A DNA stretch of 64,000 nt from Brevibacillus brevis (GTDB lineage: Bacteria > Bacillota > Bacilli > Brevibacillales > Brevibacillaceae): assembly GCF_900637055.1 (NCBI RefSeq), contig NZ_LR134338.1, positions 653,501 through 717,500 on the forward strand, read 5' to 3'. Shown here piece by piece: positions 40,579 to 50,549 of this stretch (within the stretch, counting starts at the first letter, position 1; each line of letters begins with the position of its first letter). The translations under genes were made by a program, and so were the position numbers. Below the pieces are notes generated by a model. The model was not told the origin of the DNA and ran no database searches. It was given only the letters and a program-made list of their open reading frames with translations.

Positions 40579-41325
40579 CTAATTACAAGTTTGACATCCG
40601 GCAACAACTTCAATGCGAGTAGTTTTCGCTGTCAAATCGTTAGATAGGAGCCCGCTTTTTATCAGAAAATCCAACTGATCGCCGTTGCGAACTCTCTTAC
40701 CAAGCATGTTTAGATCTTCGCTAAACGCACCTATTAATTTATCTTTGCTATCATACAGTAAAGCAATGGCGGTGATTTTATCGCCATCTACGTTTATATT
40801 GCTATTATTCGTCATTGTCCCCCTTACAAGGAGTTCAGAATCTGAAGGATCATACTCAAAGCCTACATTAGAGAGCTGTAGCTTTGTATATGTGCCATTG
40901 GATTCTTCTTTTTTGACAACCTGTGTAATTTCGGTACCTGAAAAATCTTCTGCGTAATCAATATAGCTCGGGATACTATCAAGTACTGCATATCCTACTT
41001 CACCTGGCTGGAGAAGATCGGGTACGATGTTAAAATGTTCTGCGTACTCTGTTCGTCCTTGAACAGAGTTAAATGTCGCTTTAAAGTCACTGACATGAAC
41101 AGGGTATTTATTTTCGTTCTTGAAAACAAGTACAGTTTGACTTTGGACAAAACCCTCTCCCCAAACAAGGTCTATTTTATCGAGAATGGAAACCTGAGGA
41201 TCTTGCTCTTCTTCGATAGCAACTGGCGTAGAGACGTAGACCGCATCGTCTTCTTCCTCCAAATATTCATCATAAACCATAATTCCAATAATGATTAACA
41301 ATACAACAATGATCGCGTTTTTCAT
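40579..41325 (-). CDS. Membrane-anchored FxLYD-like protein, 248 aa
   Basis: One N-terminal membrane helix (AIIVVLLIIIGIMVY) is followed by an acidic linker and two beta-sandwich-like segments: VLVFKNENKYPVHVSDFKAT and VRGTMTNNSNINVDGDKITA. The second resembles the FxLYD pattern (TAIALLYDSKDKLIG). The bulk should lie outside the cell. The C-terminus ends in a GCQTCN cysteine pair. AGAGGTTCTC precedes ATG. Function is unknown; it is monocistronic and close to the pseudogene. Confidence 0.6.
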   Translation of the reverse strand: MKNAIIVVLLIIIGIMVYDEYLEEEDDAVYVSTPVAIEEEQDPQVSILDKIDLVWGEGFVQSQTVLVFKNENKYPVHVSDFKATFNSVQGRTEYAEHFNIVPDLLQPGEVGYAVLDSIPSYIDYAEDFSGTEITQVVKKEESNGTYTKLQLSNVGFEYDPSDSELLVRGTMTNNSNINVDGDKITAIALLYDSKDKLIGAFSEDLNMLGKRVRNGDQLDFLIKSGLLSNDLTAKTTRIEVVAGCQTCN

Positions 41326-41419
41326 GAGAACCTCTTTTCTGCTTAGATAGTTGAATTTCTAATATAACCTCTTGCTAATATGCTTATCGGTCATCAGGAA
41401 TAAAAAATATAGCTTATGT

Positions 41420-41462
41420 AAAAGAAAAACTGCGCCGGAAGCTTTGTGCTTTCGACGCAGTT
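41420..41462 (-). terminator. Terminator of the amidase gene
   Basis: AACTGCG pairs with CGCAGTT and the inner bases extend the stem; on the minus strand TTTTTCTTTT follows. Confidence 0.7.
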
Positions 41463-41498
41463 CGTATCAGGTTCCCCAGTAAAATTTTCATTGGCTAA

Positions 41499-42977
41499 TC
41501 AATCTATTTCAGGCGCCTGCCACTCTGGGCAGGTCGTATACAATTTCGACGCTCCCTGTAGCAATTCCCTATCACGCCATCGCTTGCCCACACACTGTAT
41601 GCCGATAGGAAGACCTTGCTCATCAAAACCGATCGGCATCGTCACGACCGGACTTCCTGTGACATTAAACAGACTCGTATAAAAAGTCGTAGCGGCCCAG
41701 TAGTTTTGCGGGTTCTCGTCTACGTACAGCGGTTTGGTGTATATCGGCTTGTAGCCCCACATTTTCGATTTTGCCATATGAGGAAAGGCTGTCGTGCAGC
41801 TGACCGGACACAAGAACAAGTCACAGTCTGCCATGAATTGCTCGAAGCTGCGAATGAGCTGCTCCCGAATGGTTAAGACTCGCATGTAGTTTTTGAACGT
41901 CAACGGGATGAGCATGGTAGCCGTGGGAACCTGGCGATAAATCGGCATCGTAATGAGATGAGCATGAGCAAAACCGCGAATGAGTGGAGACGTCGTTGAG
42001 TTTAACTCCGCGTCGATGATTTTTCCCCATGTTTCCCAGGTTTTGCGTACATCCAAGGGCGGTGCCGTCACTTGTTCAACATGCATCCCTTGTTGCTCCA
42101 GCATTTTGACGAAGCGGCGCAACTGATCCCGAATGGCTCGACTCGTCGGGTAGCCGGGCAGCTCCTCCATCCAGCGAATGTGCAGGGGCTGCTCCTTTAG
42201 GGGAGGGGGCAAGACTTGTGGTCCATGAGGCAAGCCAGCATTGCCGGTTCCGCCACTCATGATGGAAAACGCCACTTCCAGGTCTTCGATCGAACGGGCT
42301 ACAGGGCCATAGCAGGCCAGGTGACGAGACGATCTATAATCAGACATTCCTTCAAAGCCGGGCATGTGTCCTGTTGCCGGAACGGCTCCTTCTGTCGGCT
42401 TCAAGCTGAATACACCACAATAATGAGCAGGGACGCGCAACGATCCTCCGATGTCACTCCCGATATCCAAATAAGAAAGTCCCGCGGCAACCGCAGCTGC
42501 CGAGCCTCCGCTGCTACCTCCCGAAGTCCTCGCCTGATTCCACGGATTATTCGTCCGACCGTAAATATCGTTGTCTGTTTGGAGATCCATGAGCAGAGTA
42601 GAGACATTCGTTTTGCCAATCAAAACGGCTCCTGCCTGTTTCAGTCTGCGGACGATGGCTGCGTCATGTTGCGGAATGTAGCCTTTTAGAGGGGGGAAGC
42701 CAGAAGTAGTAGGGAGTCCGGCTGTGGCAAAGGAATCCTTGATTGTGATTGGCACCCCGTGAAGGGGCCCCCGAATATTGCCTTCCGCCATTTCTTTGTC
42801 CGCTTGCTTGGCGGATTCGAGAGCAGCCTGCTCGTCATAAGCGACGATAGCGTTCATTTTGCCATTAAGCGAGGCGATTCTTTTAAAGGTATGCCGGGTA
42901 GCTTCTTCGGCACTTATTTTACGCTCTCGAATCCATGTGCCCATCTCCGTTGCTGTCAAATAGGTCAGTTCTTTCAT
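41499..42977 (-). CDS. Amidase signature family enzyme
   Basis: ATG 42977 was chosen (AAGGAGTGAATCGA upstream); a GTG three codons earlier is possible. The 492-residue protein has the amidase signature Ser-cisSer-Lys triad: Lys80 in GVPITIKDSF, Ser155 in ARTSGGSSGGSAAAVAAG and Ser179 in SDIGGSLRVPA. Family members hydrolyse diverse amides, from fatty acid amides to Gln-tRNA precursors. GatA is unlikely because no gatB/gatC lie nearby. The substrate is unknown; it is monocistronic. Confidence 0.85.
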   Translation of the reverse strand: MKELTYLTATEMGTWIRERKISAEEATRHTFKRIASLNGKMNAIVAYDEQAALESAKQADKEMAEGNIRGPLHGVPITIKDSFATAGLPTTSGFPPLKGYIPQHDAAIVRRLKQAGAVLIGKTNVSTLLMDLQTDNDIYGRTNNPWNQARTSGGSSGGSAAAVAAGLSYLDIGSDIGGSLRVPAHYCGVFSLKPTEGAVPATGHMPGFEGMSDYRSSRHLACYGPVARSIEDLEVAFSIMSGGTGNAGLPHGPQVLPPPLKEQPLHIRWMEELPGYPTSRAIRDQLRRFVKMLEQQGMHVEQVTAPPLDVRKTWETWGKIIDAELNSTTSPLIRGFAHAHLITMPIYRQVPTATMLIPLTFKNYMRVLTIREQLIRSFEQFMADCDLFLCPVSCTTAFPHMAKSKMWGYKPIYTKPLYVDENPQNYWAATTFYTSLFNVTGSPVVTMPIGFDEQGLPIGIQCVGKRWRDRELLQGASKLYTTCPEWQAPEID

Positions 42978-43056
42978 TCGATTCACTCCTTTTCACATGT
43001 CCAGCGTACGACAGGAAAACGAGGAAAACTTGATCGAAAATGCGAACTGCCATCAA

Positions 43057-43914
43057 CTATTCTCGGGCTAGAACGGGTATATATATGAAGCAAAGCGAAT
43101 CAGGATGGTCACTTCCAAGAAAGCGGTGGTCGTAGTATTCAAAATCGTATCGGGCATAAAGCTGGTCGGATGTGGCTGCGTGTGTCATCCAGCTCCCGTA
43201 TATGTATTGATACGTCAGTTTGAGATTTTGCACCGATCCTTTGTGAGGGAAGACAAGATAACCAGATGCAGGCAGAGTGAGCAATTCCAATCCGTCTGTA
43301 CCAACATGCTCCGTAGTGTGTATGCCAGCAAAATAGGCAAAGCTTAACGACAGCTCGAAAGCATCCGGGTAGCGAATGACCCCATATCGCTTCTGGTTTT
43401 TCTGCATGGAGATTTTCTGTCCCAAACGCTTCCAACAATGGACAATATCTGTTGTCAAACGGGTAGTGGAGGAGTAGCCTACCAGGTTCAGTTCTTCGTG
43501 GGCAGGGATGTAGACGGGCTCAATCGATTGCAGCTGAATATTTTCCAAATAAGGTAGCTCGATACGTTCCAGCATGGTGTACCGCGGCATTTTTCCTGAT
43601 CGGCGAAGTGCAGAAGGAGGCAGACCAAAACGTTTCGTAAAGGCGCGAGTAAAGGCTTCGTGGGAATCAAAGCCATATGTAAAGGCGACTTCTGTCACGC
43701 TCTTTTGTTCGAGCGACAGCGCTTTGGCAGCTTCGGTCAAGCGTCTCTTCGAAATGTATTGGCCGACAGTTTCTCCTGTCACGTGAAAAAACAACCGTTG
43801 AAAATGGTACTTGGAATATCCGGCTGCTGAAGCCACTTCATCGAGTGTTACTTTTTCCGTTAACTGCTTTTCGATAAAAGAAAGGGCATATGTTATTTGT
43901 TCCATATAGTTCAT
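43057..43914 (-). CDS. AraC family regulator with GyrI-like C-terminal domain
   Basis: ATG 43914 has CAGGTGA upstream; a frame to 44034 has a hydrophobic, unlikely N-terminus. The 285-residue protein begins with two helix-turn-helix motifs: VTLDEVASAAGYSKYHFQRL, then SVTEVAFTYGFDSHEAFTRA. Residues 115-285 resemble the GyrI/effector-binding domain of Rob- and SoxS-like regulators that sense drugs. It is divergent from the DedA gene with 134 bases between. The target is unknown. Confidence 0.8.
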   Translation of the reverse strand: MNYMEQITYALSFIEKQLTEKVTLDEVASAAGYSKYHFQRLFFHVTGETVGQYISKRRLTEAAKALSLEQKSVTEVAFTYGFDSHEAFTRAFTKRFGLPPSALRRSGKMPRYTMLERIELPYLENIQLQSIEPVYIPAHEELNLVGYSSTTRLTTDIVHCWKRLGQKISMQKNQKRYGVIRYPDAFELSLSFAYFAGIHTTEHVGTDGLELLTLPASGYLVFPHKGSVQNLKLTYQYIYGSWMTHAATSDQLYARYDFEYYDHRFLGSDHPDSLCFIYIPVLARE

Positions 43915-44048
43915 GGCGTCACCTGAAAAAGGAAATAAGATCTTTTTAGGATACCATATGCCCTGGCCTGAATTTTTGTAAAAAAGCCAGAATGCCAAAG
44001 AATAGGGAGAGAATACAATGAAGTAGGACAACATTACTGGAGGTAGCC

Positions 44049-44648
44049 GTGGAGCAGCATCTGGATCTTTTTTTGATGAAATATGGATATGTCGGCATCT
44101 TTTTTTCGCTCACACTTGGTGTTGTAGGGCTCCCCATACCCGATGAGGTACTAATGACGTACGCTGGCTATGCGGTTTCCCGCGGTGTTTTGCACATGCC
44201 GTTTACGGTGCTGAGTGCCTTTTTGGGAGCGGCTGTAGGGATAACGATCAGCTATGCCGTCGCATGGAAGTGGGGACTGCCGCTGCTTCTGAAGGTTGGA
44301 CCGTACTTGCATATTACACCGAAAAAAATAGAGTCGACCCAAAAGCTGTTTGCCAAGTACGGTCCATACCTGTTGCTCATCGGCTATTTTTTGCCTGGCG
44401 TCCGTCATATTACCGCCTATTTGGCAGGAGTCTCTGCGATGGGGTTTCGACGATTCGCCTTTTTTGCTTACGCCGGCGCATTTCTTTGGAGTGTCACGTT
44501 TTTACTGTTGGGACAGGCGCTTGAGAAAGAGTGGCTCAAGGTCGTCGTTTATATACGTCATTACGGCATCACATTTTTGCTAATCGGTTCGGCGATTGGC
44601 TTGATGGTCTATATTTGGATGAGGTACAGGCGCGACACCAGAGTCTAG
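44049..44648 (+). CDS. DedA family membrane protein, 199 aa
   Basis: GTG start with GGAGG five bases upstream. The protein has about five membrane segments and the DedA motifs VVGLPIPDEVLM near residue 25 and YFLPGVRHITAYLAGVSAMG near 115. DedA proteins support membrane homeostasis, and some act as undecaprenyl phosphate or phosphatidylethanolamine flippases. The substrate here cannot be told. It is divergent from the AraC regulator, which may control it. Confidence 0.85.
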   Translation: MEQHLDLFLMKYGYVGIFFSLTLGVVGLPIPDEVLMTYAGYAVSRGVLHMPFTVLSAFLGAAVGITISYAVAWKWGLPLLLKVGPYLHITPKKIESTQKLFAKYGPYLLLIGYFLPGVRHITAYLAGVSAMGFRRFAFFAYAGAFLWSVTFLLLGQALEKEWLKVVVYIRHYGITFLLIGSAIGLMVYIWMRYRRDTRV

Positions 44649-44657
44649 GAACAAGCA

Positions 44658-46199
44658 TTAGTTCCTGCTGATTGCCATGCTGTCTTTAACCAAACGGACA
44701 AATTCGAGCTGTTCCTCTCCGGTGGCTGTGGCTTCCGCCAGTTTGAGTACATCGGCAAGGGAACTTCTTTCGGCATACGGACTCTCCCGCAATATTTCCC
44801 CGTATTCTGCTACAGCAGCAAGGAACGCCACTTCTGGAGACAAGGCATTTTGCATCTTCACAGACTCGGAGATTTCCTCTACTTTTTGGGAAGAGGCATG
44901 ATGATAGCGCACGCGAACCGTCCCGATATCTGCATGGGCAGGGGAAGCGAGCTTCACTTCATAAAGAGCGGTCACACTATGGCCAGCGCCGATCTCCCCC
45001 GCATCTGTCTTGTCGTTGCGAAAATCTTTGTCGCGGACATCGCGGTTCTCATAGCCGATCAAGCGATACGAGCCTACCTTCTTAGGGTCGAATTCCACCT
45101 GAATTTTTACGTCACGAGCGATCGTTTGGAGGGTGCCCGTCAATGATTCCGTAAAAATGCGGCGAGCCTCCGAAAACGTATCAATGTAGGCGTAGTTGCC
45201 TTCTCCTTTATTCGCCAGCTGCTCCATCAGAACATCATTATAGTTTCCCATGCCAAAGCCAAAGGTGCTCAAGTAAATGTCTTTTCGCGCATAGTCCTCG
45301 ATCGAACGCAAAATGCCCTCGGCCCCTGTTTCTCCTACATTCGCCACCCCGTCGGAGCATAAAATCACCCTGTTAATGGCACTAGGCTTGAAGGAACGGG
45401 CCGCCATTTCATAACCGAGCACGAGCCCTTCTTCCGCATTGGTGGAGCCTTCGGGTTGCAGTTCATCGATGGCTGATAAAATCGCGTGTTTGTCTTCGGC
45501 AGAGGTTGGGGGCAAAAGAACGCGTCCCTCTGATCCGTAGACGACGATCCCTACTGAATCTGTAGGTTGGAGTTGATCGACAAGGACATGTAAGCTTTTT
45601 TTCACCAGTTCTAATCGGTTCTCCCGATTCATCGAGCCAGATACGTCAATGACAAAGACGAGATTAGCGGGCTTCCGCTCTTCTGCACTTAATTCCTTTC
45701 CTTTGATCCCGATTCGCACTACTTGAAGATTTTTTTGAAAGGGAGAGGGGCCACTATCGGCTTTGATCGCAAATGTCTGATTGGTAGGCGCGGGATACGA
45801 AGTGGGGAAGAAATTGATGAATTCCTCCACCCGAATGGCTTCAGCTGGCGGGAGAGTACCGTCTTTTATAAAATGGCGCATCATGGTGTAAGAGGCGGTG
45901 TCCACATCAGCGGCAAAAGTAGACAGGCGGTCCTTCGCCGTCGTGACAAATTGGTTGGTGCCGTAATCTTTGAAGTACATGTCATTGGGGAGGGGATCGG
46001 CCGATTTTTTCAGGGCGTAATCAGCTAGTTGGCTGGGAGGACTTGGACTGGAGGCTACCTGATTGTTTTGGCTTTGCGCAACAGATGCTGCTGGTTTGTT
46101 TCCGTTTTCGCTTCTTGATACGAACTGCTCGCTCGAGCTGCATCCGACCAAGGATACGACCAACATGGTGATGCCACTGGTTTTCACAATTTTTCTCAT
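44658..46199 (-). CDS. VWA domain lipoprotein, YfbK family
   Basis: The 513-residue protein has lipobox SLVGC (Cys20). It carries a VWF-N-like domain (STFAADVDTASYTMMRHFIK, VRVEEFIN-like), a von Willebrand A domain with MIDAS start FVIDVSGSM and the later Thr/Asp positions, and a C-terminal DUF3520-like segment. It is surface-anchored and binds a divalent metal, probably mediating protein contacts. AGGGGGAATAAAAAG precedes ATG. It may belong functionally with the MoxR/VWA genes at 47562-50429, though these are on the other strand. Confidence 0.85.
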   Translation of the reverse strand: MRKIVKTSGITMLVVSLVGCSSSEQFVSRSENGNKPAASVAQSQNNQVASSPSPPSQLADYALKKSADPLPNDMYFKDYGTNQFVTTAKDRLSTFAADVDTASYTMMRHFIKDGTLPPAEAIRVEEFINFFPTSYPAPTNQTFAIKADSGPSPFQKNLQVVRIGIKGKELSAEERKPANLVFVIDVSGSMNRENRLELVKKSLHVLVDQLQPTDSVGIVVYGSEGRVLLPPTSAEDKHAILSAIDELQPEGSTNAEEGLVLGYEMAARSFKPSAINRVILCSDGVANVGETGAEGILRSIEDYARKDIYLSTFGFGMGNYNDVLMEQLANKGEGNYAYIDTFSEARRIFTESLTGTLQTIARDVKIQVEFDPKKVGSYRLIGYENRDVRDKDFRNDKTDAGEIGAGHSVTALYEVKLASPAHADIGTVRVRYHHASSQKVEEISESVKMQNALSPEVAFLAAVAEYGEILRESPYAERSSLADVLKLAEATATGEEQLEFVRLVKDSMAISRN

Positions 46200-46354
46200 C
46201 TTTTTATTCCCCCTTTGCCTATGTGACGTGGTAAAAAAAGGAATGTTACATAAGGAGGAGTGCCGAGCTTGTCCGAAGTAAGAGCTTCACTCGCAACGAC
46301 AGCCAGGATCGAGTCGTAGCTGTGCTCCGAGTGGCGTAATGATTTATGTTTGGT

Positions 46355-47314
<960 letters not shown>

Positions 47315-47561
47315 ATAAAACGTCCTCCTTTATTTATGTCTTTTCATCCTATTCCGATATCATGCATAAGGGAATTCGTCGGTTTTATTGTTTTTATTCA
47401 GGCACGGTTTACCATGCGGTGCCTTTCTTTCTTGCCCGTTATTCAATCTTCTTGTAATATTAGGAAATATTTGTGGTGTGACGGTCGCTCTAGTCAATGG
47501 AAATCCATCATGGAAAGAGGTAGATTGCTGCAAAAATCAATCAAACAAGAGAGGTTATGAA

Positions 47562-48626
47562 ATGAATCTAGGAATTCAAGTAACGCAAAATCAACTGATG
47601 GATGTGCTGCTAAACGTTGCGGTAGCTCGTCCAGTATTTATTTGGGGCGCACCGGGTATCGGCAAGTCGTCTCTTGTCGAGGCGTTTGCTGAGCAGGTGG
47701 GCCTGCCTTGCGTATCGTTATTGGGTAGTCAGCTGGCACCTGAGGATATTATCGGTGTCCCACAGATCGTAGACGGGAAAAGCAGATTTTGCCCACCTGC
47801 GCAAATTGCGCGAGAAGAACCGTACTGCTTGTTTCTTGACGAATTGAATGCATGCTCGCAAGAAGTGCAAAAGGCGTTTTACAGTCTGATTCATGAGCGG
47901 AGAATCGGGGAGTACCATCTGCCAGAAGGGTCCATTGTGATTGGAGCAGGAAACCGTGCGCAGGATAGCGCGATTGTCAAACCGATGTCGTCTGCTCTGA
48001 TCAACCGGATGTTCCATGTGCAATTGCTAGTCTCGTATGAACAATGGATGAATTGGGCGTACAGTAACGGCATCCATTCCTACGTGCTGCAATTTTTGGA
48101 GGTGCGCCCGGACTATTTGTGGTCGCAGCCACCGAAGAGCGAGGAACCGTTTTCTACTCCGCGTTCCTGGCACATGCTCTCTGATGCCCTGAACGAATTC
48201 GGTGAGAACTTGACGTCAGAGATGGTGGGGGTACTGGCCTTCGGATGCTTGACGCCCCAGCATGCTGCTCAATTTCGGGCTTTTCACAAGAACATTCAAG
48301 GCAAATACCAGCTCAACCGTATTTTGGAGGGAGAAGCTTCCTTCCCGACGGCTCCAGAGGATCGGGACGTACTGTATTTTCTGTCCGATTCATTCCGTTC
48401 GCAGATTAAAAAAGAACTGCCAGCGGATAAAGCCTCCTTGGGGGAGCAGCATAAACGGTTCGCGCACCGGGCGAAAGCTCTCTTGAAGGAGCTCTCTTCC
48501 ATCTCTTTGGAAATGGCGCAAATGGTAGTCGCGCGGCACGAGGATGGCGACGGATTGCCAGATTGGTTCGTTGTGGAGGTCATTCGTGATTTACCGCGTC
48601 TGGCTATGGACAGGAAGGGAAAATAG
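47562..48626 (+). CDS. MoxR-type AAA+ ATPase
   Basis: ATG 47562 has GAGAGG seven bases upstream; the frame to 47388 has no site and a non-conserved N-terminus. The 354-residue protein has Walker A IWGAPGIGKSSLVEAF, Walker B CLFLDELNACSQEVQKA and sensor GAGNRAQDSAIVKPMSSALI followed by an arginine finger. MoxR ATPases work with VWA-domain partners to load metals or remodel complexes. The next gene, three bases downstream, encodes exactly such a partner. Confidence 0.9.
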   Translation: MNLGIQVTQNQLMDVLLNVAVARPVFIWGAPGIGKSSLVEAFAEQVGLPCVSLLGSQLAPEDIIGVPQIVDGKSRFCPPAQIAREEPYCLFLDELNACSQEVQKAFYSLIHERRIGEYHLPEGSIVIGAGNRAQDSAIVKPMSSALINRMFHVQLLVSYEQWMNWAYSNGIHSYVLQFLEVRPDYLWSQPPKSEEPFSTPRSWHMLSDALNEFGENLTSEMVGVLAFGCLTPQHAAQFRAFHKNIQGKYQLNRILEGEASFPTAPEDRDVLYFLSDSFRSQIKKELPADKASLGEQHKRFAHRAKALLKELSSISLEMAQMVVARHEDGDGLPDWFVVEVIRDLPRLAMDRKGK

Positions 48627-48629
48627 CCA

Positions 48630-50429
48630 ATGGCCAGAGGAGTTCAAAACGACCCGGCGACGCAAAACTACGAGCAGGCCGTCCATTTTTTGAGTCATCA
48701 CCCGATGTTTGGTCCGCTGTCCTCGCGAGCGCACTTTTATCGTTCCGAGCGAAGTATTTGTCCGGATAACGGTTGGGTAGTCGTGACCCGGGAAGGCAGC
48801 TTGTACGCGCATCCGAAGCGCAGAGGGGAAGTCGGGGAATGGATTTATGTTCTCGCACATGCGCTGCTGCATTTGGGCTTCGGACATTTTGTGGAAAAAG
48901 AGCAGCCGATTTTGTGGAACATTGCATGCGATTGCTATATTACGCGTTTTTTGAGAGACATGAAGCTGGGGAAGCCTCCTGCTGAAATGGCCTTTGAGCT
49001 GGATAAATCGGGAAAGAGCGAAGAAGAGCTGTATGACTGGTTCGTAGAGCACGGGGTGCCAGAGCATTTGAAGCTGTTTGGAACGGGCGGAGAAAAACAG
49101 GCAGATATGCTGTTCGCGGATAAATACGTCCGGTACACCTACAATCGAGATGTGAAGTGGGAGCGGCTCTTAGGGATCGGGCTGGCGCAAGCTGTGCAAA
49201 GTGCTGTCAGCGTAGCGGGCGGCTATTCCGATGCTCTCGGGAATGAAGAGAACCAGCTGTCTGAGGCACAAAAGGCCAAGCGCTGGTTCATCAATCATTA
49301 TCCATTGCTGGCTTCCTTAGCGAGTCATTTCACGATTATCGAGGATTCACAGATCTGTCAGCGGCTGCAAATCTCGGTGGCAGCCATTGATGTAACATCC
49401 AACGAAATCTTCATCAATCCTGCGGCGGGTTTGGATGAAGAGGAATGCAAATTCGTGATGGCACATGAGCTGTTGCACGCAGGGCTTCGCCACCATGAGC
49501 GTTGCCAAGGCCGGGACCCGTATTACTGGAATGTCAGCTGCGATTACGTGATCAATCAATGGCTGATGGAGCTCGGTGTCGGACGTTTTCCGCAAATTGG
49601 CGGACTGTACGACCCAGACTTGAAGGGACTTTCGGCAGAGGCCATTTACGATCGAATCGTGACGGACATGCGTACGTATCGCAAGCTCTACACCTTACGA
49701 GGAATCGGGATGGGCGATATTCTGGATGGAGACGATCCGCGTTTTTGGGAAAAGGGTCCGGGAACGACGTTGGATGACTTTTATCGCAATGCGATGTCGC
49801 AAGGCTTGATCTACCACCAAGAGAAAGGGAGAGGGCTTTTGCCTGCGGGGTTGGTAGAAGAGATTCGCGCCTTGGGACAACCGCCGATTCCGTGGGATGT
49901 TCAGCTTGCCCGTTGGTTTGACGAGCATTTTCCTCCGTTGGAAAAGAGCCGCACCTATGCAAGGGCAAGCCGTAGACAGTCCTCTACGCCTGACATTGCC
50001 CGTCCTGCCTGGAGCTTTCGGGAAACGGATCAGCTGGCACGCACGTTTGGCGTCGTGATTGATACATCCGGCTCGATGGATACCAAGCTGCTCGGCAAGG
50101 CATTGGGGGCGATCGCGAGCTACAGTGAAGCGCGAGATGTTCCGTATGCGCGCGTGGTCTTTTGTGATGCGCAGGCGTATGATGCGGGCTACCTTTCTCC
50201 CGAGGACATTGCAGGCCGCGTCAAAGTAAAAGGACGCGGGGGAACGATCCTGCAGCCGGGCATTGACATGCTGGAGAAAGCAACCGATTTTCCAAAGGAC
50301 GGACCGATTTTGATCATTACCGATGGGGAATGCGATCGGATCAAAGTAACCCGGAGTCATGCCATCATGCTGCCGAAGGGGAGTAATCTGCCGTTCGTGG
50401 CGAGAGGACCGGTATTTCGAATGGAATAG
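48630..50429 (+). CDS. Duplicated metallopeptidase-like domain plus VWA (DUF2201-type)
   Basis: The 599-residue protein pairs with the MoxR ATPase upstream. Residues about 18-145 and 218-350 are related copies of one domain. The first has LAHALLHLGFGHF (HALLH, no catalytic Glu) and ILWNIACDCYITRFL. The second has MAHELLHAGLRHHERC (HELLH, intact zinc site) and YYWNVSCDYVINQWL. Residues 470-599 form a VWA-like domain with MIDAS DTSGSM. The layout resembles DUF2201 proteins, which normally carry one peptidase-like copy; the duplication is unusual. No signal peptide, so cytoplasmic. Substrate unknown. Confidence 0.85.
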   Translation: MARGVQNDPATQNYEQAVHFLSHHPMFGPLSSRAHFYRSERSICPDNGWVVVTREGSLYAHPKRRGEVGEWIYVLAHALLHLGFGHFVEKEQPILWNIACDCYITRFLRDMKLGKPPAEMAFELDKSGKSEEELYDWFVEHGVPEHLKLFGTGGEKQADMLFADKYVRYTYNRDVKWERLLGIGLAQAVQSAVSVAGGYSDALGNEENQLSEAQKAKRWFINHYPLLASLASHFTIIEDSQICQRLQISVAAIDVTSNEIFINPAAGLDEEECKFVMAHELLHAGLRHHERCQGRDPYYWNVSCDYVINQWLMELGVGRFPQIGGLYDPDLKGLSAEAIYDRIVTDMRTYRKLYTLRGIGMGDILDGDDPRFWEKGPGTTLDDFYRNAMSQGLIYHQEKGRGLLPAGLVEEIRALGQPPIPWDVQLARWFDEHFPPLEKSRTYARASRRQSSTPDIARPAWSFRETDQLARTFGVVIDTSGSMDTKLLGKALGAIASYSEARDVPYARVVFCDAQAYDAGYLSPEDIAGRVKVKGRGGTILQPGIDMLEKATDFPKDGPILIITDGECDRIKVTRSHAIMLPKGSNLPFVARGPVFRME

Positions 50430-50437
50430 TAGGGTTT

Positions 50438-50467
50438 AGGCTCCGTATCGATGCGGAGCCTTTTTTT
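50438..50467 (+). terminator. Terminator of the MoxR-VWA operon
   Basis: AGGCTCCG pairs with CGGAGCCT over an 8-base loop and is followed by TTTTTT. Confidence 0.8.
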
Positions 50468-50549
50468 ACGAATTTTTTACAATGAACACAATAGTAAAAG
50501 CGATAAATAGCCTGTATGATGAAAGCGGAAACTGGAGGTGAGCAGCGAA

